From Lineus longissimus (lineage: Eukaryota; Nemertea; Pilidiophora; Heteronemertea; Lineidae), in assembly GCF_910592395.1 (NCBI RefSeq), contig NC_088322.1:3222001-3286000 (forward strand): a DNA stretch of 64,000 nt. Direction: 5' to 3'. The position numbers were made by a program, and so were the translations under genes. The notes below the pieces were generated by a model. The model ran no database searches. It saw only the letters and a list, made by a program, of their open reading frames with translations, and was not told the origin of the DNA. Each line of letters opens with the position of its first letter. The stretch's first letter is position 1. Below, in pieces: positions 42,507 through 54,843 of this stretch.

Positions 42507-43851
42507 GCCAGGGGCCATTGTGCTCACCGTATAGATATTTGGTGCTTTGTAATTCATCCAGATTAAGACACATTGTACATGTATAGTATATAGGTCAAAC
42601 CAAAGTCGGTATGACATGTGATGTATCGTTACTTGGAGTAAGTACCATAAGAATATCATCAAAAACAAGTCAATAATAAACGAGATATTGCACTTTTTAC
42701 CTATTTTAGTTTTGGCCTCCTGGTGGCCGAGTTGAGTACCAGATCAGATCGAAATTCGGTGTCCGAGGTTACATGACGTAGGGAGTCATGTGTATCAAAT
42801 TTCAAGTTCAAAGCTTTAGTGGTTAAGAAACGTGCCATAGTTACAATCAAACGACAAATTTACGCCATTTGACCTCTGTGACCTTGAAAAGCAGGTCAGA
42901 TCAAAAACTCATATGATATGTGATGTATCCTTGCTAGGAGAACCTACCATAAAAATGTTATTGAAAACGAATCACTAAAAATAAGCAAGATATTGCACTT
43001 CTTACTTTTTCCATTATGGCCCCCTGGTGGCCGAATAAAGAATCAGATCAAGCCAAAATTTGGCATCAGAGGTTATCTGATGTAGGGGGTTATATGCACC
43101 AAGTTTCAAGTTCATAGCTTTACTGGTTAAGATACGTGCCATAGTTTACACTCTAACGGCCAATTTACGCCATATGACCTCTGTGACCTTGAAAAGTAGG
43201 TCAAATTGAAAACCCGTAAGATATGTGATGTATTCTTCCTAAGGGTACCTACCATAAAAATTTTATCGAAAACAAGTCACTTATAAGCGAGATATCACAC
43301 TTTTTAGATTTCCACTTTTGGCCCCCTGGTGGCAAAGTTGAGAATCAGATCAAACTGAAATTCAGCACCAGAGGCTATGTGATATAGGGGGTTATATGTA
43401 CCAAGTTTCAAGTTCATAGCTTTAGTGGTTAAGAAACGTGCCATAGTTTACACTCTAACGGCCAATTTACGCCATATGACCTCTGTGACCTTGAAAAGTA
43501 GGTCAAATTAAAAACCCGTATGATATAAGATGTATATTTGCTATGAGTACCTACAACAAAAGTTTTATCGAAAACAAGTCACTAATAAGCGAGATATCAC
43601 ACTTTTTAGATATCCGCATTTGGCCCCCTGGTGGCCAAGTAGAGAATCAGATCGGACAGAAATTTAGTGTCACGAGTCATCTGACCTAGGGGGTCATGTG
43701 TGCAAAGTTTTAAGTTCAAAGGCCTAGCGGTTAAGAAACGTGCCACTGTTTTTGAACTAGGATACGACGGACGACGACGACGACGACGACGGACGACGAC
43801 GGACGACAGACGCTGCAGTATTGTATAGACTCCCCTACGGTGAGCCAAAAA
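42507..43851. repeat. Tandem-repeat element, copy 3 (about 302-bp units, (ACG)n terminus)
   Basis: Same opening (GGCCAGGGGCCATTGTGCTC) and closing (CCTACGGTGAGCCAAAAA) as copy 2. TTTACGCCAT recurs near 42861, 43164 and 43466. A (GAC)n-type run lies at about 43763-43810. Confidence 0.8.
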
Positions 43852-46800
43852 TCATGAAAGATACTAATCATTAAGTGTAACATTTGTATTGAGACACTAA
43901 CACACTAAACTCCCCACCAGATGAACAAAAATTAGAAAACAAGCTTTTTGGGTGCCCTTCTTACATATGCTGTCAAGGGGATGACCCTTTTTTTGCATCC
44001 TGAGGGTCAGGGCCTCTCGCAGTGAGCAGCGACAGACCCTGACCCTCAGGATGCTTTTTTGGGTACTATTTTGTCAAGTTCTGTGTCGCCAAAGATTTGA
44101 GGTTTCAACTCACTTTGATAAATATGTTTAATGATGATTTTTTTTTAAAATTACAGTATTCTGTCCCTTTAATGCGGTTGTAATATTTTAGTATAGATCT
44201 ATATATTTGTGATGTCTATGTAATTGTAAATAAATATATTTTGTGAGAAAAATAAGTGAAAATTGTACTACTTCTTTGATGTGAGTGTATCCTTAAATCC
44301 ACTGTCATCACTAGATCCTTTGATAATAAGCCATAGCTAAATTTAAGTGTAGCCAATTAGAAATTAATCTAAAAAATAAGTCCCCCCCCTCCCGGGCCCA
44401 CTCTGTCGAATGGTAGAAAAACTGGCCTTTTTATTTTAATGAATAAGATATATACCCAGGAAAATAATCATTAAGCTCACCTTTAGTTGAAGCTCTTAAA
44501 ACCCCACAGAATTTTGTTGACCCCCTTCCCCTGTCCCCCTCCCCTCCCCCCTAAAAGTGCAAATTGGCTTCACAACAAGAGGCCCAAGGGCCTGGCACTC
44601 AGCTGGATGACCTAATAACATAGGACTGAGGGTATAAAGTAGTAAATATCGGCTTTATACTACTGTTTGAAGGTCAACAGAACACGCTATACCATTAAAA
44701 TTTCCAATGCAGAGCTGCCAGCTGGATGAAATATGATTGAACTAATCAGCCATGGTATGTAAATATTACAGGAGGCAACGGAAGATATCCCTAGTTCAGT
44801 ATGTTGTATCGGTAGCTTTACAGAAAAGAAGAGTCAGAGGATGAGACTTCTCCATGGACAACTGTGGTATGTCCAGGCTGGGTTGTACAGCACAAGGATA
44901 CAAAATGCTGTCGGTAATTTAGAGGTATCCTGATTTAACAGAGGTAAAAAAAAAAAAATTACCAGTTTGGGACTAACACCACTGTCTTTTTTTTTTAATA
45001 AGGTAGAGATTACAGGAGTCAACAAAATTAATTTTATTGAGAGAAATTGACCTGTCCTGCAGGTGATTGGAATTTACAATGCAAAGGGTCGTTTTTCATG
45101 ACATTATGCTCAACTGCATATCCCTAGTGAGTCGATCTGGAACCAATCTATCCTTGGCGCAGACAGGTTCAAATTGGCTATACTTGAATAGATTGAATTG
45201 CAATGAAAATCTAATGCAATAAAGGAGCAATATCGAAGAGACAAATTAATCAAACCAATTGTCCACAGACTCGGACCCTGAAATGGCATGATGTATGCGT
45301 GCATATAAAAGTATATCAATTGGTCCCATAGAGATGATGAGGCAATGTCAATATGCCTTGTTCCTTAGTCAGCAATATGCCCCTTTTTATACGGAGAAGA
45401 AGGAGAACCCAGATAGGCCTTCACATGTCGGCTTCCAAATGGCTCGAACCAATTGTACTATCACTACTATAAATTTGAAATGCGTGCTCCTCCTACATGT
45501 AGCAATGCCTCGGCCAAAAAGGCACTTAGTCGACAGGCAAGCTAGAAGTTCAGCACCGTGAGCAGCTCCTTGGTAAGGCCATGTCAGGTTCCGCGCGCCT
45601 CTTCAGATACATCTCGAGTATTGAAAGCTGTGGTGAGCTGAGCACATAAAAAGACCATGGTCACCTTAATTTGAAAATCCCTTCATAATCAAGGGCTACC
45701 TCTGACTAAAACAGCACAAGAGACCACCAATTTGACCCCAGCTCCTAACTGCGGGAAAACCCAAGTCCAGCAACCAAAAGTACCAAAAATACATTTTTGT
45801 ATACATTTGAACTGCACACATGCGTTTGTTTACAATTTCATTTCCCGCGAAATCTCGAAAATCAGGTGACCTGCAATTGTTGATTGAAAATAACATTAAC
45901 CTGGGTTCAGCAGGTCAGCAGGTATACCGGCTGTTCCAATCATCCCCCTACAACCAGCTGTTCAAAAGGTAATGTTATTCACCCCACAGGGAGTGCAGGT
46001 AATTGATTAAGCCCCTGCATAACTTAACAGCAATGGCTTGGCTTCTGTGAGTGGTAAGGAGAATTGACAGTTTTTTTATGGGAGTAACATTATAGTGTTG
46101 CTTAAAACGTCTACTTTTTACTCATGTAAGAATCGTAGTACTAATAATAACTTCAACTTATTTTCCTGTTAGGTATGATAACACAACAAGCATCTTCATG
46201 ATCATGATCTTTCTCAAACTAACTGAATGACCTAATCGCCTTGGACGCACAACCTAACCACATATCAATCCGCCCCGACGATCGACACATCCATTCGATT
46301 CGATAACACTCGATAAAGTTTGATAAATAAACTAGAACTGAGATTTCACAGGAGCACCTGTGACTTCAAGACTCCAGGGTTGTTTTGAGGGCGATATCGT
46401 AAGAGTTGGTCTTGAGTATGGGGACCTGAAGGTCCGTGTGAGGCACCTGGGGAGAGAAGACTAGTTAGTTGAACGATGGGATCTGACACGGACACTACTA
46501 TTGATCTCATTAAATATGAATACCATTTAATTGAAAACAAGTGAAAACAGATCATATCATATTCCTTGGCATAAATAAAAATAGGAGTGCGGGAACAAGG
46601 TTTTTTAGCATGAGGAAAGCGAGAACATATTGCGCCGTCGTATTCCGATTTGACTGGTTAGTGGTGAAATCTGCTTTTAATTTTGCAAATTAACATGGCA
46701 AGAGGCATTGCCAGGAAAACGTGACGTCATTTTGGCCATTCTTCTTACCGCACGCCCTCCCTCTCCGTAAAACTTCCTGACATGGTGTGAAGTGGGAGGG

Positions 46801-47805
46801 CGCACAATGGGAACCACACTGCCGCGATGTTAATAGTTTCTATTTGTAGAATTCAGCGGCAGAGATTTTAAGCACGGAAAAAGTAGATTAACTCGGCTAA
46901 TCTCAATGGATTTTACCAAGGAATGTTTTCAAGGCGGGAGAAACATCTGATTTAAGTACTGCGCTTATTAGATTTCATGTTCATGCCGAAGATTGGCCTA
47001 AAACGTGGACGAAAAGAGTGCATTATCGAGTGTTGGAGAGGTCACGTGATTGGACGAGAAACCTGAACAAAGTTTTCGTGCTTTTAGCTGTCAACATCAA
47101 TGGCTATAATATACTCCTGCAAAATAGTAGAACTAATAATAGAAATAATTTCCGAAGTCTCCAATAGTTTGAACACAAATCAGAACATCACCCATCAGCT
47201 GGACTCAGATCTGCATAAATTACGATAAATAATGAGGTCGTCGCTTCAATTTCGCAAAGAAAGTTGACTCCATTCGAAGGTTGTTTTGACCAAATTCCGT
47301 TGAACTCATCGTTATGAGGGCATTTGAACACATTCTCGTTGATCTTTTCTATAAACGTGTGAAGTTTCGTACCAAAATATGTTTCCGTAAAGGCTTAAAA
47401 AAGAAAATTTGTCACTTACAAAATCATCGCTCCGGTAGAAATAAAAAGGTCACCGCCATTTTCTTGATGATAGTACGCCAGGTAACCTCGACCGTGCAGT
47501 GGAGGGTCGAGCCGCCTCGTCAATTTACCCAAGACGAGCCGTTCATACAGTGGATGCACTGGCAATACCAGCAGTCCGGTATTCCCTGGTTCGAGGTTAG
47601 TTCGCGGCGGGAAATTTAAAGCGGGGTCATCTGGGGTCAAACAACAGTTTTGCTCACTACCGCCAACTGGTGATATAAATCGACACTAATCTATTTTATA
47701 TCAAAACTTCTGTATCATGAAGACCTTTTCAACTTTATTTCAAGCTTTTATCTCCTGGAATAGAGCGTCTTTGCGTTGGGATATGAGTATGGCATTAGTA
47801 ATTAA
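43852..47805. other. About 4 kb without recognisable genes
   Basis: I saw only isolated short frames with no family signature. Notable items are a perfect hairpin (43995-44054, separate entry), the sequence AAGAGGCCCAAGGGCCTGGC at about 44579, and a C/T-rich stretch at about 44520-44560. Confidence 0.4.
43995..44054. repeat. Perfect 18-bp-arm hairpin
   Basis: GCATCCTGAGGGTCAGGG at 43995-44012 and its exact inverse at 44037-44054, with a 24-base loop and T runs on both outer sides. A small foldback or terminator-like structure; function unknown. Confidence 0.8.
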
Positions 47806-48005
47806 CCACCTCGCTGAAAATTGTAAAATACAAAGTCACCAAAAAGATTTGTTTCAATTTTATTTTCTCTACATGGAATTAAAATGCTATTTAAGCCATC
47901 TAATGCAACAATAGGTTCATATTTACATAGGAAATTGTTCCGGACGCGCACTTTCTCTTCCGGATGAGCTCCGGACGCGCAAACAGAGTTCCGGACGCAC
48001 ATTAG
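47806..48005 (-). repeat. CGCGTCCGGA-repeat element, copy 2 (inverted)
   Basis: The inverse of the 26391-26565 copy: conserved block first, then four spaced TCCGGACGC/TCCGGATG motifs. The edges CCACCT and AGGTGG form a 6-bp inverted pair. About 21 kb separates the copies. Confidence 0.75.
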
Positions 48006-48486
48006 GTGGAAAATCCCATAAATTTCGGACTCTAAATGGGAAGAACAAAGGATTTCCGGATATTCTGGTTTCCTCCTACATTGTAGGTAGGCCTACATTT
48101 CAGCCATTTATTCTCCCATGTTGTGCATCACTGTTGAAAAATGTGACCCGCTCCAGCATAATAAGCGCGCAGCAGAAAAGCTGAAGGCTTTTCTGCGAAG
48201 CGCTACTATGGTTAACGTGCATACGACGTATCCAATGTAAACAATGTTTCTCAAGTCCATGGATTCGTTTCAAATGGCTTAAATTTGACTTAAAATGGCC
48301 GCCAGAAGAGATAAACGCGCGAATGAAGCAACTCGACTATTCTGAGCTCCGAGAGAGAACCACACGATTATTCTCACTGTTTTTTAATCAAACTTCAATT
48401 TCGGGGGGGTTCGGGGGGGTTTCCCCCCCGACATACACTGTTTTGATTTTTGAGACTTTAGTAATAATATCCAAAAGACGCTTAAA
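48006..48486. other. Non-coding stretch
   Basis: No gene seen. Contains GGGGGGGTTCGGGGGGGTTT with a C-run complement (about 48404-48428). Confidence 0.4.
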
Positions 48487-49016
48487 ATGAATATAATCCC
48501 GAATAATCAAGCAAAAACCGGGCAGGCATTTCGAGAAAAAAATTTTGGCACTACTGCAGGATCCCTTACAAAAAGTATTCTACATTGGAAAAGAAACATA
48601 GAAACCATGTATACCGTATGTATACACTTAGTATGCAGGCTGTCGATGGATTGTATCGGGCGTCGGTTGGTCGATTTGCGAGGCACGTCACGGCATCTAT
48701 TGGCAATGTCGTGAAAGTGATCATTACCGTCGGGTGGTCGATTTGTGATACTGCGTATACGGAGGTTTACTGCATCGGTCAGTCGATTGGTCGGGCCGTG
48801 TAAACATGTGAAGATTAATCTTCTGCCTGTCGGATGGTCGATTTGTGACAATCCCCTATCCAGAGCATCGGTTGGTCGATCTGTCGGGCCGTGTACTTGA
48901 ATTATTATGTTCGACCTGTCGGGTGGTATATTTGTGTTTCTTATAAGATAGGGAAACACAGAAATGTGCGTCGCCGAGTTGATTGGTGGGGCGGTGGGTT
49001 GGTTGTATTGTACTGC

Positions 49017-49155
49017 TAATAGGGAGTTTTCGCCAATCCCCCGACGCCAACGTGAACGCCTACCCTAAATTTGGATCTCCTTATAAGTATGTCGAACAGC
49101 AGTGGGACAGGTGTTCGCGTTGACATCTCCGGGGCTTTGCGAAAACTCCCTATTA
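49017..49155. mobile_element. 139-bp foldback MITE nested in the element above
   Basis: TAATAGGGAGTTTTCGC at the left and its inverse at the right. Inner arms (CCGACGCCAACGTGAACG against CGTTGACATCTCCGG) extend the foldback imperfectly. No coding capacity. Confidence 0.75.
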
Positions 49156-49317
49156 TCATGATTATGGTAGCGCAAAACACTATGTCTGTGTTTTTGTCTC
49201 CAAGTTGCCAAGAGTGTCATTTTCTAAACAAAACAGTCAGATCCAGTGCATTGATATGAAGGTATTTTTCTACAGTAACAAAGGGTGTTATAAGGGGACA
49301 TATACAAAACGACCCAA

Positions 49318-49398
49318 TAAATTAGGTGGACCTAAGTTCAAGGTCATCATAGGACACGTACCTCGTTAAAAAGTTATGGTAAAGCGTCCACCTAATCG
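49318..49398. repeat. Short inverted repeat pair TTAGGTGGAC/GTCCACCTAA
   Basis: Ten-base arms about 60 bp apart. The AGGTGG edge matches the ends of the CGCGTCCGGA repeat, so this may be a deletion derivative of that family. Confidence 0.4.
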
Positions 49399-49990
49399 TT
49401 GAAAACACTCATGTGAAAACACGTGTAGATACTGCAATACAATGCATTCATTTGTTCTTTTGGGTAATCTATACCCACATATACACTGTTGGTACGCTTA
49501 TGCTGGCTAACAACAAAAGGCACTTGGCTCGGTAAAAAATGTAAAAACACCTAACTGATGGTGAACGTGTATATATATATATATAAATCAATATCTAAAA
49601 CATAAGTAAGTGAAAAAGTGACTTGTAATTCTTCATCTGAACACCCGATAACCCGACGTCCAGTTCCTGTGCGGTATGACCGACCGACGACCCGACCACT
49701 TCTTTGTAAACCTCGTGGTAGCCTAGTTCCATTATTTGACACTAGGATAGCGCCCAGGCAACCTCGTCACACGCAGCGTAAGACCCGTGCCCAGGGACAA
49801 TGTTGTTGTCCACACTCTGAACACCCGATAACCCGACCTCCTGTACGAGTCCTCTACTTTCAAGACCCGACGCCCCGACCACTTGACATGATGGTTTCAC
49901 TGAATAAAAATGTTTTGTAAGGGATCCTGCAGTCAAGCCAAAATTTTTTGTTGAGATTTCAATAAACCTTTTGTACGAATTCCACATGGG

Positions 49991-51742
49991 CCGTGTCTTC
50001 GGATCCCACCACGATTAAAATGATCCCACCACCATTAAAATGTATGTTTTTATGGGGTACTATTGGTTTTGCAGATCTTCTGGTTTTTTCTAAAGAATAA
50101 TCAATATTCGCTAGCAGGCTTTTTATGCTCCCAGGTAATATGTAAAGAGCAATCTCTAGTGAACTCACACAACTGTTTGACATGGGGGAGCCCCCCAAAC
50201 CCCCGTCCTTCTGACATATATAGCCAGTACATTGGGGGATGAGTCCCCTAAACACCCTCCCCCGTTCTCTGAAAGTGACAGGTTTTAGTCAGTACATTGG
50301 GGGGAAGGCCCCCCCCAAACCCCCCCCCCCTCATTGGACTCTGAAAATAGAATTCCTTGGAGACGCTGAACAATCTATATAATAATACTGGAAGGGGGAC
50401 GAATAAACTCACACTTGCCGATGTCGTTTTGCCTCGAAATTCGGCATGGTTGTTTGGAATATACTCTCCTGATGCAACGTATAGTTCAAATCGCTAATCA
50501 TACATGAAAAGTATTAAAATTTAAAGATTTTATATAGATTTTTCCCCGTCTCAGTCTTACTCCGACCGCCATGTTTTCGCAGCAAGTGTCAGTAAATTTT
50601 TGAAGATCGACCATTTTGCAACTTCTTTTTAAGCCCTCGATTCGACTATACGATTCGACATGCATTTTTAAACTTGCTTCCTCGGCACCATTTGTCAAAA
50701 TCAGCGGCCAATTTATTCTTGCATTTGTCAGGAAAACGCAAGAACTCACTTGCTAAAGCACTCATTTGCGATTTCGCTGGAAGTTTCTCTACGCGTTGCT
50801 AATGACGTCATCACCGAGAGAATCACACCGTTCGTGCGAATTTGCGAGATTGTCCAAGTTGAATTTGTCGACTGCATGTTGAGCAAGGCGAGTGCAATTT
50901 TGTCGTTCTAAAAAGGAAATTTCCCACAAATAATGACTGCATGCCGGAATATCTGATCGACCCACCGCCGCGCCGACAAGTTGAGTCGCGACGGCGCGGT
51001 GTAGGCCTAGCATACCGCCTGACCCAATAGATCGCGCGTTCTACACCACCAATGCCAACGGCCAAGCACCAATCCATCAGCAATGATCAGCGTGTCATTG
51101 TCAACCAACGCCAGTCGCCCAGCAACTTACATGTACAAAGGTTGCACTCATTTACGTTCGTATGTTCGTTCAGTGATATTGTCCGGAAATAGGTAGGCCT
51201 AGCCGAGGGTGGTGGTAGGCTGGGTCCTATCATAATCATATTCATAGGCCTAGCCGAGGGTGGTGGTAGCCGGCTGGGTCCTATCATGCAAAAGACAAAA
51301 GTCAATAAAGAAATAAATGCGTGTCCGGCAACGCCCCCACACCTGGCCTTTTGGGTGACTCCAGAAACTACCGGGCCGATTTCTTCAAAGTTTGTTTTTT
51401 ATATTTCAGTAACCATGGTTACGATATAGGGGCCATTTTGCGTACTCTAATACATTAATTTGCTGTACATTACTTTGTATCACCTATGCGTACACGGGGG
51501 GGGGGGGGGTATCTAACAAATTGGAAAAATGTGTGTACATACTGAACGGATGGCAAACAAAACACGGTCAGTGGCACAACCTATGATAATATAGGCCTGC
51601 CTTTCAACTCTAGCTACCACCCGAATTATGCCCACTACACGGGTTATGCTAGTAAGGCCCCATAAAGAAATAGTCCCCGCCCGGGTAGCTGTCTCATATC
51701 TGCTGACAGAAGCAGCTCTTTGTGGTGAAATAATAATTGAAT
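49991..51742. other. Non-coding stretch with G/C-run repeats
   Basis: No gene recognised. It includes diverged tandem units around CAGTACATTGGGGG at about 50222 and 50296 (related to an inverse copy near 53030-53080), a direct duplication at 51195-51288, and a G run at about 51497-51509. Confidence 0.4.
51195..51288. repeat. Direct duplication of about 51 bp
   Basis: TAGGCCTAGCCGAGGGTGGT... through GGGTCCTATCAT occurs twice in tandem with small indels. Confidence 0.8.
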
Positions 51743-52277
51743 GCATGTCATGACACCCAGGAGCTTTTTCTCATTTCTGAAACAGTTGCATGGTTGGAAT
51801 GAATTTCCAAATCAGTTCGTCAAATCTCTGTGCAATGAAAATTGAAATGTCACAACTGTCTCCACCGACGTTGTCCTGTATGTCCTAGCAGACGATTTTT
51901 AAATAAATGAAGTGATTGATATACTTGTAGATTGGAATGAATTATATCTTCAATGATATGAAAGTTGAAAACCCTCTGACATGTCTGAGTACAAAAATGC
52001 AGAGGCAAGACACACCATGCATGTCATGACACCCAGGAGCTTTTTCTCATTTCTGAAACAGTTGCATGGTTGGAATGAATTTCCAAATCAGTCCGTCAAA
52101 TCTCTATCCAAATGGAACATTATGACCACTCTATATTTGTGCAGTAGTGTTAAAACTGACTTTTTTGAAGTAAAGTACGTAAATCGAGAAGAAGAGGACG
52201 TTTACTTCGTATGCAATGAAATGTCACAACTGTCTCCACCGATGTTGTTGTCCTGTGTTCTAGCAGACGATTTTTAG
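51743..52277 (+). repeat. Two direct copies of a coding-like segment, the first internally deleted
   Basis: ATGCATGTCATGACACCCAG starts both copies (about 51742 and 52018). They share the block through AAATCTCT, then the first skips about 105 bp before resuming at ATGTCACAACTGTCTCCACC. The second contains a 98-codon frame (51981-52277: MSEYKNAEARHTMHVMTPRS...LLSCVLADDF) with no recognised family. The deletion makes the first copy a broken version. Confidence 0.5.
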
Positions 52278-53427
52278 ATACATGATGTCCCACACCCGCA
52301 CTTCAGGACAGTGGCGCCGGTGTGAATAAATCTACTTGCGTGAATGGTCAATGGCTCATGACGTCATGAAATAATTGCGTCACGAGGAAGGAAACAATGG
52401 GAATCATGGTAACTGTGGTTGCGGTGCGTCGTGAAAGCAGGATCGGCAAGCGCGGCCCGTATGGAATGCGACAAACTGTACCGGAACCAGAATTGTCATG
52501 GGTCTGCACAAATTTTTTCAGATTCGATGGACATGATGGATATATGAATTTTGTTTACACTTTATATACATACGTAACCATTACACTCACTACGTTGTGT
52601 GAGTTATGAAGAGGGTTCTATGTTCCTCAGGTTCTTTGTTCATCAGTCTGGTGTTCCTCAAGAGTCAAGTGTCTTCCAATCTCTTGGCCTGCAAAAACCC
52701 TTGCCAACCAATTTTTTATGCATTAACCATTCGGCAACATGTTGGTGGGGGAAAAACCTGATCCCTGACCCCTTGAATTGGTTGCTCAGGTACGACCACA
52801 AGCAATTGTCTCAAGGAAGCCACCAGTACGACCTCTTGGCAGTCTTGCCAATATCATGCCAGTGAAAAGGAAGGATAATGATGGTTGAGGGTTGGAGTTA
52901 GGGTACCATCAAAGGAGTACCTCTTCCTCGCTCTGGGTTAAACGTGTCAAAGGACTGCACCATCATGAAGATTTGGGGGTTCCACTCGAGCGCCCCAGGG
53001 TAAGCAGCTCGAAAGGACTTATTGAGAGGCCAATAGGGGGTTTGAGGGGCCTTCCCCCAATGCACTGGCTAAAACATGTCAGAAGGGCTCTCCATGTCGA
53101 CAGTTGCACGAGTTCAATAGAGCTTGCACTTTACATTAAAATCTGCAAGAGTGCCAGAGAACGATAGTCCGGACATAGTCCATTTCTTTGCCGGTTATTA
53201 TGATGATGGAGTTGAGTTACTGCTAAAGAGATACACGGAGAAAACTGTCTATCAAAACAAAAAATGGAACGAGTTTACAACCCCCGACCGGAAGTTACCA
53301 AATATTCTCATAGCCCGATTTGCAAATAGCCGAAGTTAATAATATCAATACGCGGAGAGTGAACTACTTTCTCAAACTGATATACTAGATTACGGGACAA
53401 GTTGACATACTGACAGAGTGACAACTT
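52278..53427. other. Non-coding stretch
   Basis: Short frames (52397-52865) have no family signature. 53020-53105 (CCAATAGGGGGTTTGAGGGG...) is an inverse relative of the G-run units at 50170-50345. Confidence 0.35.
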
Positions 53428-53695
53428 CGAGACGCTGACAGCTCGACAGCAAAGACACGAGACATGAAGTAGGACATCATTAGTATAGACACTGGACAGC
53501 TCGACAGCCAAGACACCCGAGACATAAAGTAGGACATCACTGGTTTTGACACCGGTCGACAGCTCGACAGCAAAGACATCGAGTATTATGTAGGACATCA
53601 CTAAAGGCACCGGACAGCTCGACAGCAAAGACACCCGAGACATGATGAAGTAGGACATCGCACTAGGTTAGACAACGGACAGCTCGACAGCACTA
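53428..53695. repeat. Minisatellite of about 60-65-bp units
   Basis: ACAGCTCGACAGCAAAGACA followed by GTAGGACATC recurs four to five times (about 53438, 53497, 53558, 53616, 53679) with variable junctions. Serine/valine-rich frames on the minus strand arise from it. Confidence 0.85.
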
Positions 53696-54309
53696 GACAT
53701 CTATCATGTCGACACAGGTTTAAGACTTGAGCCTATACCATGTATACGTAACAACCTACTTTGAAACCATGGTTATTTTAATAATCATCCCCTCATGTCG
53801 GGGAGGGGGGGGGGGGTGATCATGATGGGGCGGTGGCTGTTGGTGTTGTGATAGTCGTTTGGCCAGGTCATGTTAGTGTCCCGGCTGACCTGGTACCCTG
53901 CCTGGTACATACGTGGCAGCCCACGTAACAGGATCAGGGATGCCCGATAGGCACTGAATTCGTAGGCCTACCTCACACCCGGGCCTGGCCTCACACATCA
54001 TTCACATAATGATAGTAGGGTGTTTTCGCCACTCTTCATGCAGTTCAAGGAACATAAAAACAAAATGCTTGTATCCAACTCAACATAATTTGTATTTAAT
54101 TATATACATTATAAATAATGTATACACGTATATCATGTGGTTTTCTACTCATTCATTTCATCTAAATTAGGAGACAGCCTCTTGAATGTGCATTACCGGA
54201 ATTGGTCTGTAATGAAATGGATGCTGGAATAAGGCCCACGATGTACAGGGTGAATAAAAATAAACAGTATATCGTTGAATCTAACGTAGGGTATAGCACT
54301 TAGCAGTAT
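53696..54309. other. Non-coding stretch left of the DUF7869-type transposon
   Basis: No gene. A G run at about 53800-53817. Because the transposon inserted at 54310, this could be the distal 3' flank of the ATPase gene on the minus strand, but no exon was recognised. Confidence 0.35.
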
Positions 54310-54843
54310 ATTTGTGACCCTCCAGTACAAAACCGTACGGAAGTCGCGCGGCCCCATTGTGAGCTATAGCCCTCTAATGCATTGTGTATGAAAAATTATT
54401 GATTTTCGGGTTCATGCATCACACGCCAGAAAAATGAATAAAGGACACTTGCAGATGGGAAAAATTGTAAAATTCCTATCTTAAATACATAAAAATACCT
54501 TTTTATGTGAAGGTGCATGAAAAAAACAATGAGAAAATCTCTAAGAAACCCTGTAAAATCTTCGAAAAGAACTCCTCTTCATCGCTGGTCGACTGGGATT
54601 TCCCGGCTATATTTAGTATCAGTGGAAAGCTTGGAATCTCCTCTCGGGGAGTGTCCCGATGCCAATGAAGGTTGATACGTCGTTCACGATATAAACCAAT
54701 GAAAACCATCAAAAGAAGCACCCCATGGCTGTAAACAAAAACGTGATTGTTGCCAACCAGACGCTGAAAGACGATCGCTGATTGGTCAAAATCACGCCGC
54801 GCATGCGCTGTTTACATATCGAGCCTTATTTCCGTTCTAAGCC

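Larger units (their letters stand above)
48487..49990. mobile_element. Element with long diverged inverted ends
   Basis: AAAATTTTGGCACTACTGCAGGATCCC at about 48539-48567 recurs inverted at about 49919-49947 with flanking similarity over 60-100 bp. Further in, GTCGGGTGGTCG-type motifs on the left face their inverses (CGACCAC.CCGAC) on the right, including two diverged copies of AACACCCGATAACCCGAC (about 49640 and 49822). The ORFs near both ends are mirror images of the same repeat, not genes. A non-autonomous foldback element; no target duplication was identified. Confidence 0.55.

Noticed and set aside
47314-47640. ORFs on both strands around 47.4-47.6 kb
   Set aside because: No motif or partner exon; overlapping frames on both strands with ordinary composition.
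53308-53658. Repetitive minus-strand ORF with AVELS repeats, first considered a repeat protein
   Set aside because: It is the frame of a 60-65-bp minisatellite; unit lengths vary out of frame and there is no conserved domain.
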